From: an uncultured Flavobacteriales bacterium
GTDB taxonomy: Bacteria > Bacteroidota > Bacteroidia > Flavobacteriales > BACL11
Direction of reading: 5' to 3'
Assembly (NCBI GenBank): GCA_943789505.1
Contig: CALSUJ010000001.1
Span: forward strand, 992,001-1,056,000
DNA length: 64,000 nt
Each line of letters begins with the position of its first letter. Position 1 is the stretch's first letter. The notes under the pieces are model-generated. The model was given only the letters and a program-made list of their open reading frames with translations, made no database searches and had not been told where the DNA came from. The position numbers were made by a program, and so were the translations under genes. This document shows positions 38,714 to 53,054 of the stretch, one piece after another.

Positions 38714-39286
38714 TTATTCACTTGAATTCATTTTGTAAATTAAATCTTTTAAGAATTTTTTAATTCTAAATTTTTCTTTTTTTGATAATAAAAGTAAATT
38801 TAATTTAATTGTTTTTATTTCTCCTTTATCAGTCTTTATTTTAAGAATTAAAATTTCATTAAATGTAAAGGAGCTTTTTAAAAAAGAAATTTCTTTAAGC
38901 GTTTCATTAGGAATATATATATGATTTTTTGGATTCGTAGTACTGATAACTGTTCGATAAATCTTAATATCAATGAAATGCTTATCAATATTTATGATAT
39001 AATAATTAAGTTGAAAAATTATCAAATAAACTAATGTTAGTGATAAAAAAATTAAAACATAAAAAATATAATTAAATAAATAATCTATGAAAAAAAGAGC
39101 AGGAAAAGCATCTATTATGGCAGAAGTTGTTACAATTAAGATTACAATATATAGATGAGTAATTATTAAAGAAAATTTATTTGTTGATTTTAAAGTATAA
39201 GAATCATCAATACTTTGAATCACAAAACCCTTTCTTTGCTGAGTAATACTATTAAGTATTTTTATTATTTTTTTTTTAATCGACAT
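38714..39286 (-). CDS. membrane protein of unknown function
   Basis: 190 residues with two close transmembrane helices (about 41-62 and 72-95, LYIVILIVTTSAIIDAF and YIFYVLIFLSLTLVYLIIF) and a basic cytoplasmic C-terminal part with beta-strand character (IDIKIYRTVISTTNPKNH, ILILKIKTDKGEIKTIK) that resembles bacterial PH-like domains. Very Lys/Ile-rich, like its neighbours. The ATG lies inside a 12-base palindrome (ACATATATATGT, 39283-39294). No family recognised. It heads a run with the transferase and the unrecognised 460-residue gene. Confidence 0.6.
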   Translation of the reverse strand: MSIKKKIIKILNSITQQRKGFVIQSIDDSYTLKSTNKFSLIITHLYIVILIVTTSAIIDAFPALFFIDYLFNYIFYVLIFLSLTLVYLIIFQLNYYIINIDKHFIDIKIYRTVISTTNPKNHIYIPNETLKEISFLKSSFTFNEILILKIKTDKGEIKTIKLNLLLLSKKEKFRIKKFLKDLIYKMNSSE

Positions 39287-39761
39287 ATATATGTAAAAGT
39301 AAACTCACGTCTAAGACATAAGCTTATAGTTACTAAATTGTATAATAATATAATTACTAAAATTTTTTAAACTTGGCAAAGTTAATTTTAATTATTTTAC
39401 TTTTTGTTACATAATTGATACATAATTGATACATTGAACTTGACTAAAATCACTCGAATATGGCAAAATAATGTTCTAATAGTTAATATTTTGCGATAAT
39501 AGATGTTTTAAAATAAAGTGTTATGCTTAACATAGTACTTTGTCTTTTGCTAAATAAAATTGTTGCTCTAAAACAAGTCAAACTGACTCAAAAAAACTTT
39601 TACTAGATACCTTAGCACATAAATAATAGGACGCAGATTCTAAATAATAGTAGAATGAATATAGTTGTCATTTATTAAAAAAAGGAAAACGAATTTATCA
39701 GTTCTAAAATCTATTATCTAAGATCAATTTTTATATTTGCTGCTCATTTAAAAACAAAAAA
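39287..39761. other. 475-base intergenic region with a tandem 11-base repeat
   Basis: This is the longest gene-free stretch apart from the tRNA cluster. At 39409-39434 ACATAATTGAT occurs twice in tandem and begins a third time (ACAT). I found no ORF, tRNA or clear hairpin; the sequence is very AT-rich. The genes on both sides diverge, so both promoters and any operators lie here, including the pruA -7 box at 39732. Confidence 0.7.
39732..39739 (+). promoter_or_regulatory. -7 box of pruA
   Basis: TATATTTG matches TAnnTTTG, 22 bases before the ATG at 39762, and is followed by GC-containing CTGCTC. No -33 TTTG at the right spacing. Confidence 0.4.
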
Positions 39762-41386
39762 ATGTCAAACGGATTTTATAACGTACCAATTGCGGTAAAT
39801 GAGCCAGTAAAAGCATACGCACCAGGAAGTTCTGAGCGTACTGAATTACTTGCAGAATACAAAAGAATGAATAATACAACTGTTGATGTACCTATGTATA
39901 TTGGCGATAAAAAAGTATTCACAAATGATAAAAGAAATTTAACACCTCCACATGAACATGGACATATAATTGGAACTTCCAACTATGGAGGCGAAAAAGA
40001 AGTCCGTGATGCAATTGATGCTGCTATGACTGCTCGTAAAAAGTGGGCAAATATGAGTTGGGAACACAGAGCTTCAATCTTCTTAAAAGCTGCTGATTTA
40101 TTAGCGGGTCCTTTTCGTGCAAAACTGAATGCCGCTACTATGCTTGCACAAAGTAAAAACGTAATGCAAGCAGAAATTGATGCCGCTTGTGAGCTAATTG
40201 ATTTCTTTAGGTTTAATGTTAAGTACATGAGTCAGTTATATAAGGAACAACCAGAATCATTACCAGGAATGTGGAATCGTTTAGAACACAGACCTTTGGA
40301 AGGATTTGTGTTTGCACTTACTCCATTTAACTTTACTTCTATATGCGCTAACCTTTGTGCAGCACCAGCAATGCTAGGTAATGTGGTCGTTTGGAAACCA
40401 GCAGAAACACAAATCTATTCTGCACAAGTAATTATGGAATTATTCCAAGCTGCAGGATTGCCTGATGGAGTAATAAATATGGTAACAGTAAGTGGTAAAG
40501 AAATTTCAAAAGTTGTTTTTCAAGATAAAAACTTTGCAGGATTACATTTTACAGGAAGTACTGATGTATTCCGACACTTTGGAAAGGAATAGGAAACAAT
40601 ATTGAAAAATATAAATCCTACCCAAGAATAGTTGGAGAGACGGGTGGAAAAGATTTTATTATTGCACACAAATCGGCAGTAGCTGCTGAAGTAGCAACCG
40701 CTATTACAAGAGGTGGTTTTGAATTTCAAGGACAAAAATGTTCAGCAGCATCACGAGCTTACGTACCTTCAAATTTATGGGAAAATGTAAAAACACAAAT
40801 TGTTGCTGACACTAAAGATTTCAAAATAGGTTCTCCTGAAGATACTTCAAACTACATTAATGCAGTAATTTCTGAAAAAGCATTTGATAGTATCTCTTCT
40901 TACATTGATTTTGCAAAAACGGCGGTTGATGCCGAGATTATTGCTGGAGGGAATTACGATAAATCAGTAGGGTACTTTATTGAGCCAACTATTATTGTAA
41001 CTACTAATCCTAAGTTCAAAACCATGGTAGAAGAAGTATTCGGACCAGTAATGACTATTTATGTTTATGATGCTAATAAGTGGCAAGAAACATTAGAACT
41101 AGTAGATAATACATCAGAATATGCATTGACAGGAGCTATATTATCAGTAGATAGGTATGCTGCTGAATATGCAACTAAAGCATTAGAAAATGCAGCAGGT
41201 AACTTCTATATTAACGATAAGCCAACTGGTGCTGTTGTTGGTCAACAACCTTTTGGTGGCGCCAGGGGTTCAGGAACAAATGATAAGGCAGGATCAATCT
41301 TAAATTTGTTAAGATGGGTTTCTCCAAGAACAATTAAAGAAACATTTGTACCTGCTACTGATTATAAGTACCCTTTCTTAGGATAA
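39762..41386 (+). CDS. pruA: L-glutamate gamma-semialdehyde dehydrogenase (one-base deletion)
   Basis: Second step of proline catabolism: glutamate semialdehyde plus NAD gives glutamate. About 542 residues when repaired, the usual Bacteroidota length. The N-terminus starts SNGFYNVPIAVNEPVKAY; aldehyde dehydrogenase motifs are TPFNFTS, GETGGKDF (general-base Glu) and FQGQKCSAASRAY (catalytic Cys), then EEVFGPVMT. The frame breaks near 40570: codons read HFGKE-stop, but restoring one base gives HLWKGIGNNIEKYK and an open frame to the stop at 41386. A single recent mutation or a sequence error; nothing else is decayed. Terminator follows. Confidence 0.92.
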
Positions 41387-41406
41387 AAATATAAAATATT
41401 GAGCAT

Positions 41407-41435
41407 AAAAAAAGCCTGCAATTGCAGGCTTTTTT
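41407..41435. terminator. bidirectional terminator between pruA and the DUF3467/rpoC unit
   Basis: Seven A, GCCTGCAA, TTGCAGGC, six T: a perfect palindromic stem serving pruA (plus) and the DUF3467 gene (minus) alike. Confidence 0.95.
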
Positions 41436-41454
41436 AGTTTTTTAGATTTAATAA

Positions 41455-41769
41455 TTATGCTAATGGTGTAGGTCCTCCAAAATTTATTGGCATTCCTGCA
41501 GCAGGATCAATATCTTTTATCTCACCATGCTGATTTTCAAATTTACTTACATTATCGGCAAGTGCCTTCATTAATCGTTTAGCATGTTGAGGAGTTAGAA
41601 TAACCCTCGACTTTACTTTAGCTTTAGGAATTCCTGGCATCATTTGGATAAAATCAACCACAAACTCTGATGGAGAATGATTGATGATAGCTAAATTACT
41701 ATAAGTTCCTTCAGCAACCTCTTCAGTAAGCTCAATATTTAGTCCATCCTTTTTATTTCCCTCTGACAT
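41455..41769 (-). CDS. DUF3467 domain protein downstream of rpoC
   Basis: 104 residues. Matches DUF3467 by the core EGTYSNLAIINHSPSEFVVDFIQMMP followed by KAKVKSRVILTPQHAKRLMKALADN. Small beta-rich cytoplasmic protein of unknown function. In Bacteroidota it is commonly found directly after rpoC, as here (29 bases), so it is likely co-transcribed and may relate to RNA polymerase, but that link is positional. The leader before the ATG is AT-rich (AATAATAATAATT). Confidence 0.85.
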   Translation of the reverse strand: MSEGNKKDGLNIELTEEVAEGTYSNLAIINHSPSEFVVDFIQMMPGIPKAKVKSRVILTPQHAKRLMKALADNVSKFENQHGEIKDIDPAAGMPINFGGPTPLA

Positions 41770-41798
41770 AATTATTATTATTTACTCTTCTATTAAAG

Positions 41799-46094
<4,296 letters not shown>

Positions 46095-46101
46095 TTGTAT
46101 T

Positions 46102-49100
46102 TTATTCAAGTGAAACTTTAAGTCCTAAACCATTCAATTCATGTAATAATACATTAAACGATTCTGGAATTCCTGGTATTGGTAATTCTTGACCTTTTAC
46201 TATGGCTTCAAATGCTTTAGCTCTACCAACTACATCATCTGATTTTAAAGTAAGCATCTCTTGTAAGATATTGGCAGCACCATAACCCTCCAAAGCCCAA
46301 ACCTCCATCTCTCCAAGTCTTTGCCCCCCATTCTGAGCCTTACCACCAAGTGGTTGTTGAGTAATTAAAGAGTATGGCCCAATAGAACGAGCATGCATTT
46401 TATCATCAATTAAATGACCAAGCTTAAGCATGTAAATTATACCTACTGTTGCCGTTTGCTCAAAACGTTCACCAGTACCACCATCATAAAGATAAGTCTG
46501 ACCTAATCTTGGTAACTTAGCCTCATCAGTTTCAGTATTAATTTGTTCCATACTTGCTCCGTCAAATACAGGAGTAAAGTATTTTTTACCTAATTCATCT
46601 CCTGCCCAACCTAAGATAGTTTCATATATCTGACCAAGATTCATCCTTGACGGTACTCCAAGTGGATTCAATATAATATCAACAGGTGTTCCATCTTCTA
46701 AGAAAGGCATATCCTCATCTTTTACAATACGAGATACAATACCTTTATTACCATGACGACCTGCTAATTTATCCCCAACTTTAATTTTTCTTTTTTGAGT
46801 AATCTGAACTTTTGCAAGTTGCAATACACCATTTGGCAATTCATCACCAATAGTAATAGCAAAACGCTTTCTTCTGTGCTCACCATACACATCATTATAT
46901 TTTTTTAAATAATTCTGAATTGTTCTATTTACTAAAATATTATTTTCTTGACTACCTGTCCATTTGTAGGGATCAACTAATGTAAAGTCAATACCTAATA
47001 ACATTTTCTTAGTAAACTTCTCACTCTTAGGAATTACTTCTTCTCCTAAAATATTCTTAACTCCTTTAGATGCTTTTCCACCAATAATTTGGTAAAGTTT
47101 AGTTGATAAAACATTTTTAAGTGCAAAAGATTCTTTCTCAAAAACAGAATCCAAACGCTCTAATTCTTCTTTATCAGCCGATTTAGCTCTTCTGTCTTTT
47201 ATTGTTTTAGAGAATAATGATTTACCAATAACTACCCCTTGGTTAGAAGGTTTAGTTTTTAATGACGCATCTTTAACATCTCCTGCTTTTTCACCAAAGA
47301 TAGCTCTTAATAATTTTTCTTCTGGTGTAGGATCAGACTCTCCTTTAGGAGTTATTTTACCAATAAGAATGTCACCTGTTTTAACATGAGCTCCAATCCT
47401 TACCATTCCAAATTCATCTAAATCCTTAGTTGCAGTTTCTGATATATTAGGTATATCAGCCGTTAACTCCTCAGCTCCCCTTTTTGTTTCTCTAACATTA
47501 ACTACATGTTCAGCAATATGCAATGAAGTAAATAGATCTTCTCTTACTACTCTTTCTGACAAGATAATTGCATCCTCAAAGTTATAACCTTTCCAAGGCA
47601 TGAAGGCAACTTTTAAGTTACGTCCAATAGCTAATTCACCGTTTTCAGTTGCATAACCATCACACAAGACTTGACCCTTAGTTACTTTGTCACCAACTCT
47701 AACAATTGGCTGAATATTAATACATGTTCTCTGATTCGTTTTTTGGAACTTAGTTAAGCTATAAGTTTTTTCATTCTCATCAAAACTTACTAATTCTTCT
47801 TCGTCAGTTTTAGTGTATTTTACTTTAATTGTATTTGAATCAACATAAGTTACTTTACCTTCGCCTTCAGCATTAATCATTGTACGAGAATCACGAGCCA
47901 CATGAGGTTCAAGCCCTGTACCAACAATAGGTGCATCAGTTCTTAGTAAAGGAACTGCCTGACGCATCATATTCGATCCCATCAATGCTCTATTAGCGTC
48001 ATCATGTTCCAAGAAAGGAATTAAAGATGCTGCAATAGATGCAATTTGATTAGGAGCTACATCCATCAAAGTAACACTACTCGGTTCAGCAATTAAATAA
48101 TCTGCTTCACTTCTTGATTGGATTCTATCATTTTTAAATGTACCATCCTCATTAAGTGGAGCGTTTGCTTGTGCAATAATTTGTTCTTCCTCTTGTTCAG
48201 CACTTTTATATACAGGTACTTTTGAAATATCAATCTTTCCTTCATTAATTTCCCTATAAGGAGTTTCAATGAATCCTAAAGTATTTATCTTAGCAAAAAC
48301 AGCTAGAGATGAAATAAGTCCAATATTTGGTCCCTCAGGAGTTTCAATTGGACAAAGTCTTCCGTAGTGAGTATAGTGAACATCTCGCACCTCAAAACCT
48401 GCTCTTTCTCTTGTTAAACCTCCAGGCCCAAGGGCTGAAATTCTTCTTTTGTGTGTTACCTCTGCTAATGGATTAGTTTGATCCATAAATTGAGATAATT
48501 GTGAAGTTCCAAAGAATGAATTAATTACTGCAGATAATGTCTTAGCATTAATCAAATCAATTGGTGTAAATACTTCATTATCTCTTACATTCATTCTCTC
48601 ACGAATTGTTCGTGCCATTCTACTCAATCCAACATTAAATTGGTTTGAAAGTTGTTCACCTACTGTTCTAATTCTTCTGTTACTCAAGTGATCAATATCA
48701 TCCACATCAACTTTAGAGTTAACCAATGAAATAAGGTTACTAATGATAGATACAATATCTTCATTAGTTAATACCATTTTATCTTCAGGAATATCTAGTT
48801 TTAACCTTCTGTTAATTCTAAATCTACCAACATGCCCTAGGCTATATCTTTGGTCAGAGAAAAATAATTTATCAATAATTCCTCTTGCAGTTTCATCATC
48901 AGGAGCTTCAGCACTTCTTAATTGTCTATATATATGACGAACTGCTTCAACTTCAGAATTAGTAGGATCTTTTTGTAATGTATTATAAACTAAAGCATGG
49001 TCTGAAGCACTTCCATCATTTTTATGCAACAGTATCGTTTCAACACCAGAATTTACGATCTCATCAATATGTGATTTTTCAATTATAGTATCTCTCTCAA

Positions 49101-49911
49101 GAATAACTTCATTTCTTTCAATTGGTACTAATTCACCTGTATCTTCATCTACAAAATCATCTACCCAAGATTTTAATACTCTGGCAGCTAATTTTCTTCC
49201 AACAACTCTTTTTAATCCACTTTTAGAAACCTTAACTTCATCAGCAAGGTTAAAAATTTCAAGAATATCTCTATCACTTTCATAACCGATAGCCCTTAAT
49301 AAAGTAGTAACTGGTAATTTTTTCTTTCTATCAATGTAAGCATACATTACATTGTTTATGTCTGTAGTAAACTCAATCCAAGAACCTTTAAAAGGAATTA
49401 CTCTTGCTGAGTATAATTTTGTTCCATTTGAATGGAAACTTTGTCCAAAAAACACACCTGGTGATCTATGTAATTGTGAAACAATAATTCTTTCTGCTCC
49501 ATTAACTACAAAACTTCCTTTAGGAGTCATAAACGGAATATTTCCGAAATAAACATCCTGAACGATAGTTTCAAAATCTTCATGATCTGGATCAGTACAA
49601 TACAATTTTAATTTAACCTTCAAAGGAACTTTAAAAGTTAACCCTCTATTAATACATTCTTCAATAGAATATCTTGGAGGGTCAATTGTATAATCTATAA
49701 ATTCAAGAACAAAATTGTTTCTTGAATCGGTAATTGGGAAAAGTTCTTCAAAAGCTTTGTAAAGTCCTTCATTCCTTCTTTCATCTAAGGTTGTACCTAT
49801 TTGGAAAAAAGATTGAAAACTTTTAAGCTGAACATCTAAAAAATCCGGAAAATTAACCGTATTTTTAATGGATGCGAAATTTATTCTTTGGTTGTTATTT
49901 TGTTTGGCCAA
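46102..49911 (-). CDS. rpoB: DNA-directed RNA polymerase subunit beta
   Basis: 1269 residues and unbroken. Family landmarks: [27 protein letters not shown] (rifampicin-binding region; the sensitive-type residues D, H and S appear to be present), [35 protein letters not shown] and the C-terminal [25 protein letters not shown]. The start codon is TTG at 49911; the encoded [16 protein letters not shown] matches the family N-terminus and no nearby ATG exists. Preceded by a hairpin between rplL and rpoB that likely attenuates read-through. Confidence 0.97.
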   Translation of the reverse strand: MAKQNNNQRINFASIKNTVNFPDFLDVQLKSFQSFFQIGTTLDERRNEGLYKAFEELFPITDSRNNFVLEFIDYTIDPPRYSIEECINRGLTFKVPLKVKLKLYCTDPDHEDFETIVQDVYFGNIPFMTPKGSFVVNGAERIIVSQLHRSPGVFFGQSFHSNGTKLYSARVIPFKGSWIEFTTDINNVMYAYIDRKKKLPVTTLLRAIGYESDRDILEIFNLADEVKVSKSGLKRVVGRKLAARVLKSWVDDFVDEDTGELVPIERNEVILERDTIIEKSHIDEIVNSGVETILLHKNDGSASDHALVYNTLQKDPTNSEVEAVRHIYRQLRSAEAPDDETARGIIDKLFFSDQRYSLGHVGRFRINRRLKLDIPEDKMVLTNEDIVSIISNLISLVNSKVDVDDIDHLSNRRIRTVGEQLSNQFNVGLSRMARTIRERMNVRDNEVFTPIDLINAKTLSAVINSFFGTSQLSQFMDQTNPLAEVTHKRRISALGPGGLTRERAGFEVRDVHYTHYGRLCPIETPEGPNIGLISSLAVFAKINTLGFIETPYREINEGKIDISKVPVYKSAEQEEEQIIAQANAPLNEDGTFKNDRIQSRSEADYLIAEPSSVTLMDVAPNQIASIAASLIPFLEHDDANRALMGSNMMRQAVPLLRTDAPIVGTGLEPHVARDSRTMINAEGEGKVTYVDSNTIKVKYTKTDEEELVSFDENEKTYSLTKFQKTNQRTCINIQPIVRVGDKVTKGQVLCDGYATENGELAIGRNLKVAFMPWKGYNFEDAIILSERVVREDLFTSLHIAEHVVNVRETKRGAEELTADIPNISETATKDLDEFGMVRIGAHVKTGDILIGKITPKGESDPTPEEKLLRAIFGEKAGDVKDASLKTKPSNQGVVIGKSLFSKTIKDRRAKSADKEELERLDSVFEKESFALKNVLSTKLYQIIGGKASKGVKNILGEEVIPKSEKFTKKMLLGIDFTLVDPYKWTGSQENNILVNRTIQNYLKKYNDVYGEHRRKRFAITIGDELPNGVLQLAKVQITQKRKIKVGDKLAGRHGNKGIVSRIVKDEDMPFLEDGTPVDIILNPLGVPSRMNLGQIYETILGWAGDELGKKYFTPVFDGASMEQINTETDEAKLPRLGQTYLYDGGTGERFEQTATVGIIYMLKLGHLIDDKMHARSIGPYSLITQQPLGGKAQNGGQRLGEMEVWALEGYGAANILQEMLTLKSDDVVGRAKAFEAIVKGQELPIPGIPESFNVLLHELNGLGLKVSLE

Positions 49912-49958
49912 GACGTTGAGTTTTAGTTAAAAAAGGGGGTTCTACAAAAAAACGAAAG

Positions 49959-49992
49959 GGTTTAAACCTTATGTTACCATAAGATTTAAACC
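49959..49992 (-). terminator. rplL-rpoB attenuator hairpin
   Basis: On the minus strand GGTTTAAATCTTATG pairs with CATAAGGTTTAAACC around a GUAA tetraloop. The one imperfect pair is G-U on this strand only, so the RNA is read toward rpoB. A run of seven T follows a few bases after the stem. It begins 20 bases past the rplL stop. Partial termination here would give more L7/L12 than beta, as known for this junction in Escherichia coli. Confidence 0.75.
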
Positions 49993-50011
49993 TTTTAAAT
50001 GTTTAAAGAAA

Positions 50012-50386
50012 TTACTTAAGCTCAACTACAGCTCCAGCTTCTTCTAATGCTTTCTGAATTCCTTCAGCTTCATCTTTAGATACTCCTTCTTTTACTGCTT
50101 TTGGAGCACTATCAACAATATCTTTAGCTTCTTTCAATCCTAAACCTGTTAATTCTTTTACAGTTTTAACAACTTTTAATTTTGTAGCTCCTACTTCTTT
50201 CAAGATAACATCAAATTCAGTTTGTTCTTCTGCTGCTTCACCACCACCTGATGCTGCCGGACCTGCTACTGCAACTGCTGCTGCTGGCTCAATACCATAC
50301 TCATCTTTAAGGATAGTTGCTAATTCGTTAACATCTTTTACTGAAAGGTTAACTAGTTCTTCTGCGAATTTTTTTAAATCTGCCAT
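50012..50386 (-). CDS. rplL: 50S ribosomal protein L7/L12
   Basis: 124 residues. N-terminal dimerisation helices ([31 protein letters not shown]), an Ala/Gly hinge ([13 protein letters not shown]) and the C-terminal factor-binding domain ([35 protein letters not shown]). It forms the multicopy stalk of the large subunit. Its leader contains two tandem 10-base repeats just before the ATG. Confidence 0.97.
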   Translation of the reverse strand: MADLKKFAEELVNLSVKDVNELATILKDEYGIEPAAAVAVAGPAASGGGEAAEEQTEFDVILKEVGATKLKVVKTVKELTGLGLKEAKDIVDSAPKAVKEGVSKDEAEGIQKALEEAGAVVELK

Positions 50387-50406
50387 TTTAATTTGTTTTA
50401 ATTTGT
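50387..50406 (-). repeat. tandem 10-base repeat directly upstream of rplL
   Basis: TTTAATTTGT appears twice in a row on the plus strand (ACAAATTAAA on the minus strand), ending at the base before the rplL start. It makes an A-rich, structure-free leader in place of a Shine-Dalgarno site. Confidence 0.7.
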
Positions 50407-50440
50407 TTTTATTATTTTAAATGTTGGAAGCATTTCTTTT

Positions 50441-50962
50441 TTATGAAGCCTTTTCTTCTAAGGCCTTAACAATACCTGAAAGTTTATTACCCCCTGACTG
50501 TAATGCAGAGATAACATTCTTAGCTGGAGACTGTAACAAGGTGATGATATCACCAATCAACTCATCCTTAGATTTAAGATCTGCAAGAGCTGTTAAATTC
50601 TCATCACCAATGTAAAGTGACTCTTCAATATGAGCTGCTTTTAAAATTGGTTTTGCATTCTTTTTTCTAAATTCTTGAATAACCTTAGCAGGCCCATTAC
50701 CAGCTTCAGCCTGTAAGATAGATGTGTTACCTACTAACACATCATTCAACTCACTAAAGTCAATAGTATTCTTATCTAAAGCTTTTTTCAAAAGAGTATT
50801 TTTTACAACTTGCAAAGAAACATTTCTTTTAAAACATAATCTTCTTAAAGCGCTACTCTCTTCAGCTGTTAAGCCAGAGATATCTGCTAAATAAAAATTA
50901 TTATTTTCATTAAGCATCCCGTCAAGAAGCTCAATCATTTTATTTTTTTCTAATTTATTCAT
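50441..50962 (-). CDS. rplJ: 50S ribosomal protein L10
   Basis: 173 residues, the stalk base that holds L7/L12 dimers. N-terminal LEKNKMIELLDGMLNENNNFYLADISGLTAEESSALRR and the C-terminal helix KNVISALQSGGNKLSGIVKALEEK fit the family. Starts 20 bases after the rplA stop. No L10 leader structure is obvious in that short gap. Confidence 0.95.
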   Translation of the reverse strand: MNKLEKNKMIELLDGMLNENNNFYLADISGLTAEESSALRRLCFKRNVSLQVVKNTLLKKALDKNTIDFSELNDVLVGNTSILQAEAGNGPAKVIQEFRKKNAKPILKAAHIEESLYIGDENLTALADLKSKDELIGDIITLLQSPAKNVISALQSGGNKLSGIVKALEEKAS

Positions 50963-50982
50963 CTTACGCTTTTCTAAATTTA

Positions 50983-51672
50983 TTAAACTAATGAGTTAGT
51001 ATCAATTTCAACACCTAATCCCATAGTACTTGACATAAAAACACTTTTCACATAAATACCTTTTGCAGCAGAAGGTTTCAATTTAATGATTGTCTGCATT
51101 AATTCATTTGCATTTTCAGCAATCTTTTGAGCATCAAAAGAAACCTTAGCAACAGAAGCGTGAATAATACCATTCTTTTCTACCTTAAAATCTATCTTTC
51201 CTTTTTTCACATCCGAAACAGCTTTCCCAACATCCATAGTTACAGTTCCTGACTTTGGATTAGGCATCAAACCTCTTGGTCCTAACACTCTACCTAAAGC
51301 TCCAATTTTACCCATAATTGAAGGCATTGTAACGATAACATCAATATCTGTCCAACCACCTTTAATTTTTTCAATATACTCATCTAAACCAACATAATCA
51401 GCGCCAGCCTCTTTAGCCTCTGCTTCTTTATCAGCTGAAACTAAAGCTAATACTTTTAATTTTTTACCTGTACCATGAGGTAAAGAAGCAACTCCTCTTA
51501 CCATTTGATTAGCTTGTCTAGGATCAACTCCTAGTCTTACCGCTAATTCTACAGACTCATCAAATTTTGATTTTGCATTATCTTTAATAATTACTGAAGC
51601 CTCATCAATAGTGTATGATTTTTTCAAATCAACATTTTCCAAAGCACTTTTTCTGTTTTTACTAGTTCCCAT
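50983..51672 (-). CDS. rplA: 50S ribosomal protein L1
   Basis: 229 residues, the mobile L1 stalk protein and, in other bacteria, translational repressor of the rplKA mRNA. Motifs: [25 protein letters not shown] near the N-terminus, and [18 protein letters not shown]. 26 bases after rplK. I cannot see the L1-binding operator structure in the leader with confidence. Confidence 0.96.
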   Translation of the reverse strand: MGTSKNRKSALENVDLKKSYTIDEASVIIKDNAKSKFDESVELAVRLGVDPRQANQMVRGVASLPHGTGKKLKVLALVSADKEAEAKEAGADYVGLDEYIEKIKGGWTDIDVIVTMPSIMGKIGALGRVLGPRGLMPNPKSGTVTMDVGKAVSDVKKGKIDFKVEKNGIIHASVAKVSFDAQKIAENANELMQTIIKLKPSAAKGIYVKSVFMSSTMGLGVEIDTNSLV

Positions 51673-51698
51673 TAGTTAAACTATTTTATATTTAATAT

Positions 51699-52136
51699 TT
51701 ATGAAGGAAAAGCTCCCTTAATATTTACTCCCATACTTCTTGCTGTACCAGCCACCATCTTCATTGCCGACTCAACTTTAAAAGCATTTAAATCAGCCAT
51801 TTTATCTTCTGCAATTACTCTAACTTGATCCCAAGTAATTGTGGCAACCTTGACTCTATTGGGTTCTCCTGAACCACTTTTCTTTTTAGCAGCAGCTAAA
51901 ATTTGTGCAGCAGCAGGTGCAGTTTTAATGATAAATTCAAATGATTTATCTGCATATACTGTAATTACAACAGGAACGATACCACCAGCCTTATCTTGTG
52001 TTCTTGCATTAAATTGCTTACAGAATTCCATGATATTAACCCCTTTTGCCCCTAATGCAGGACCAACTGGTGGTGCTGGATTTGCAGCTCCACCTCTAAT
52101 CTGTAATTTAATAAGTGCTGAAATTTCTTTTGCCAT
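51699..52136 (-). CDS. rplK: 50S ribosomal protein L11
   Basis: 145 residues. [35 protein letters not shown] and the RNA-binding C-terminal domain with [10 protein letters not shown] are diagnostic. It binds the GTPase-associated region of 23S rRNA. Four bases after the nusG stop, so one transcript with nusG. Confidence 0.97.
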   Translation of the reverse strand: MAKEISALIKLQIRGGAANPAPPVGPALGAKGVNIMEFCKQFNARTQDKAGGIVPVVITVYADKSFEFIIKTAPAAAQILAAAKKKSGSGEPNRVKVATITWDQVRVIAEDKMADLNAFKVESAMKMVAGTARSMGVNIKGAFPS

Positions 52137-52140
52137 TCTT

Positions 52141-52695
52141 TTATATTTTTTCTACTTGCATAAAATTTAACTCTAAAGGAGTTTTTCTCCCAAAGATTTT
52201 TACCATTAATTTTAACTTCTTCTTTTGTTCATCAATACCTTCAATCTCAGCATTAAAACTATTAAATGGCCCATCAATAACCTTAACAGTTTCTCCAACT
52301 ACAAAAGGAATACTAACACTCTCATCAATAAGAGCCATTTCATCAACCTTACCTAATATTCTATTGATTTCACTTTTTCTCATTGGTACAGGAACACCAC
52401 CCTTAGTAGCGCCCAAAAACCCCAAAACATTAGTGACATTCTTTAAAATGTGAGGAACTTCACCTACCAAATTAGCTTCAATTAAAACATATCCTGGGAA
52501 AAAGTTTTTATCTTTACTAACCTTTTTTCCATTTTTAATTTGATAAACCTTCTCTGTAGGCACTAATATCTGTGCAACAAAATCTTGCAGCTTTAATCGA
52601 TCAATTTCTTTCTCAATAAAAGTTACTGTTTTATTCTCTTTACCTCCCATCACTCTAAGGACGTACCATTTCATATTTACTACTTCTTCCTCCAT
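52141..52695 (-). CDS. nusG: transcription termination/antitermination protein NusG
   Basis: 184 residues. NGN domain [24 protein letters not shown] with [12 protein letters not shown], and a KOW domain [24 protein letters not shown]. It binds the beta' clamp and couples polymerase to ribosomes or Rho. I kept the first ATG (52695); an internal ATG at 52674 directly before KWYVLRV would also give a normal protein. Confidence 0.95.
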   Translation of the reverse strand: MEEEVVNMKWYVLRVMGGKENKTVTFIEKEIDRLKLQDFVAQILVPTEKVYQIKNGKKVSKDKNFFPGYVLIEANLVGEVPHILKNVTNVLGFLGATKGGVPVPMRKSEINRILGKVDEMALIDESVSIPFVVGETVKVIDGPFNSFNAEIEGIDEQKKKLKLMVKIFGRKTPLELNFMQVEKI

Positions 52696-52704
52696 GCTAT
52701 AATA

Positions 52705-52899
52705 TTATGAAAATAAACCATAAAATAGTTTCATCACATTACTAAATGCTGAATCCATTATATAAATAATCAAAGCAATTATTACTGTTGCAATTGCAAC
52801 AACAATTGAACTACTTTGTAACTCTGACCAACTTGGCCAACTCACTTTATTCATTAATTCGTCATACGACTCCTTAATATATGTTCCTTTATTTGCCAT
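52705..52899 (-). CDS. secE: preprotein translocase subunit SecE
   Basis: 64 residues with a single transmembrane helix (about 31-50, IVVAIATVIIALIIYIMDS) after the amphipathic segment TYIKESYDELMNKVSWPSW, the conserved SecE feature. The short one-helix form is normal outside the gammaproteobacteria. It clamps SecY in the inner membrane. Sits between tRNA-Trp and nusG. Confidence 0.93.
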   Translation of the reverse strand: MANKGTYIKESYDELMNKVSWPSWSELQSSSIVVAIATVIIALIIYIMDSAFSNVMKLFYGLFS

Positions 52900-52918
52900 T
52901 TTCTTAATTCTTTTATCG

Positions 52919-52991
52919 CACGGGTGGAGAGACTCGAACTCCCAGCCAATAGTTTTGGAGACTACTACTCTACCAATTGAGCTACACCCGT
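52919..52991 (-). tRNA. tRNA-Trp (CCA)
   Basis: Folds as a normal cloverleaf: acceptor ACGGGTG/CACCCGT with G73, D arm GCTC...GAG, anticodon arm GTAGT-CTCCAAA-ACTAT giving CCA, T arm with GTTCGAG. The 3' CCA is not encoded. Between tuf and secE. Confidence 0.97.
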
Positions 52992-53054
52992 TTACACAGC
53001 AAAGGAAGACTAAAAATCAATCTTCCTTTAGCTGTAAAACTTTATGAGTAACTA

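Noticed and set aside
39283-39294. Palindrome ACATATATATGT as an operator
   Set aside because: It is only alternating AT around a start codon in an AT-rich region, so easily arises by chance.
39409-39434. CRISPR array or replication-origin iterons from the tandem 11-bp repeat
   Set aside because: Only two full units with no spacers, no dnaA or cas gene nearby.
36125-39761. Prophage or genomic island boundaries around the AT-rich patch
   Set aside because: No integrase, tRNA-derived repeat, or phage gene; only base composition differs, which alone is not enough.
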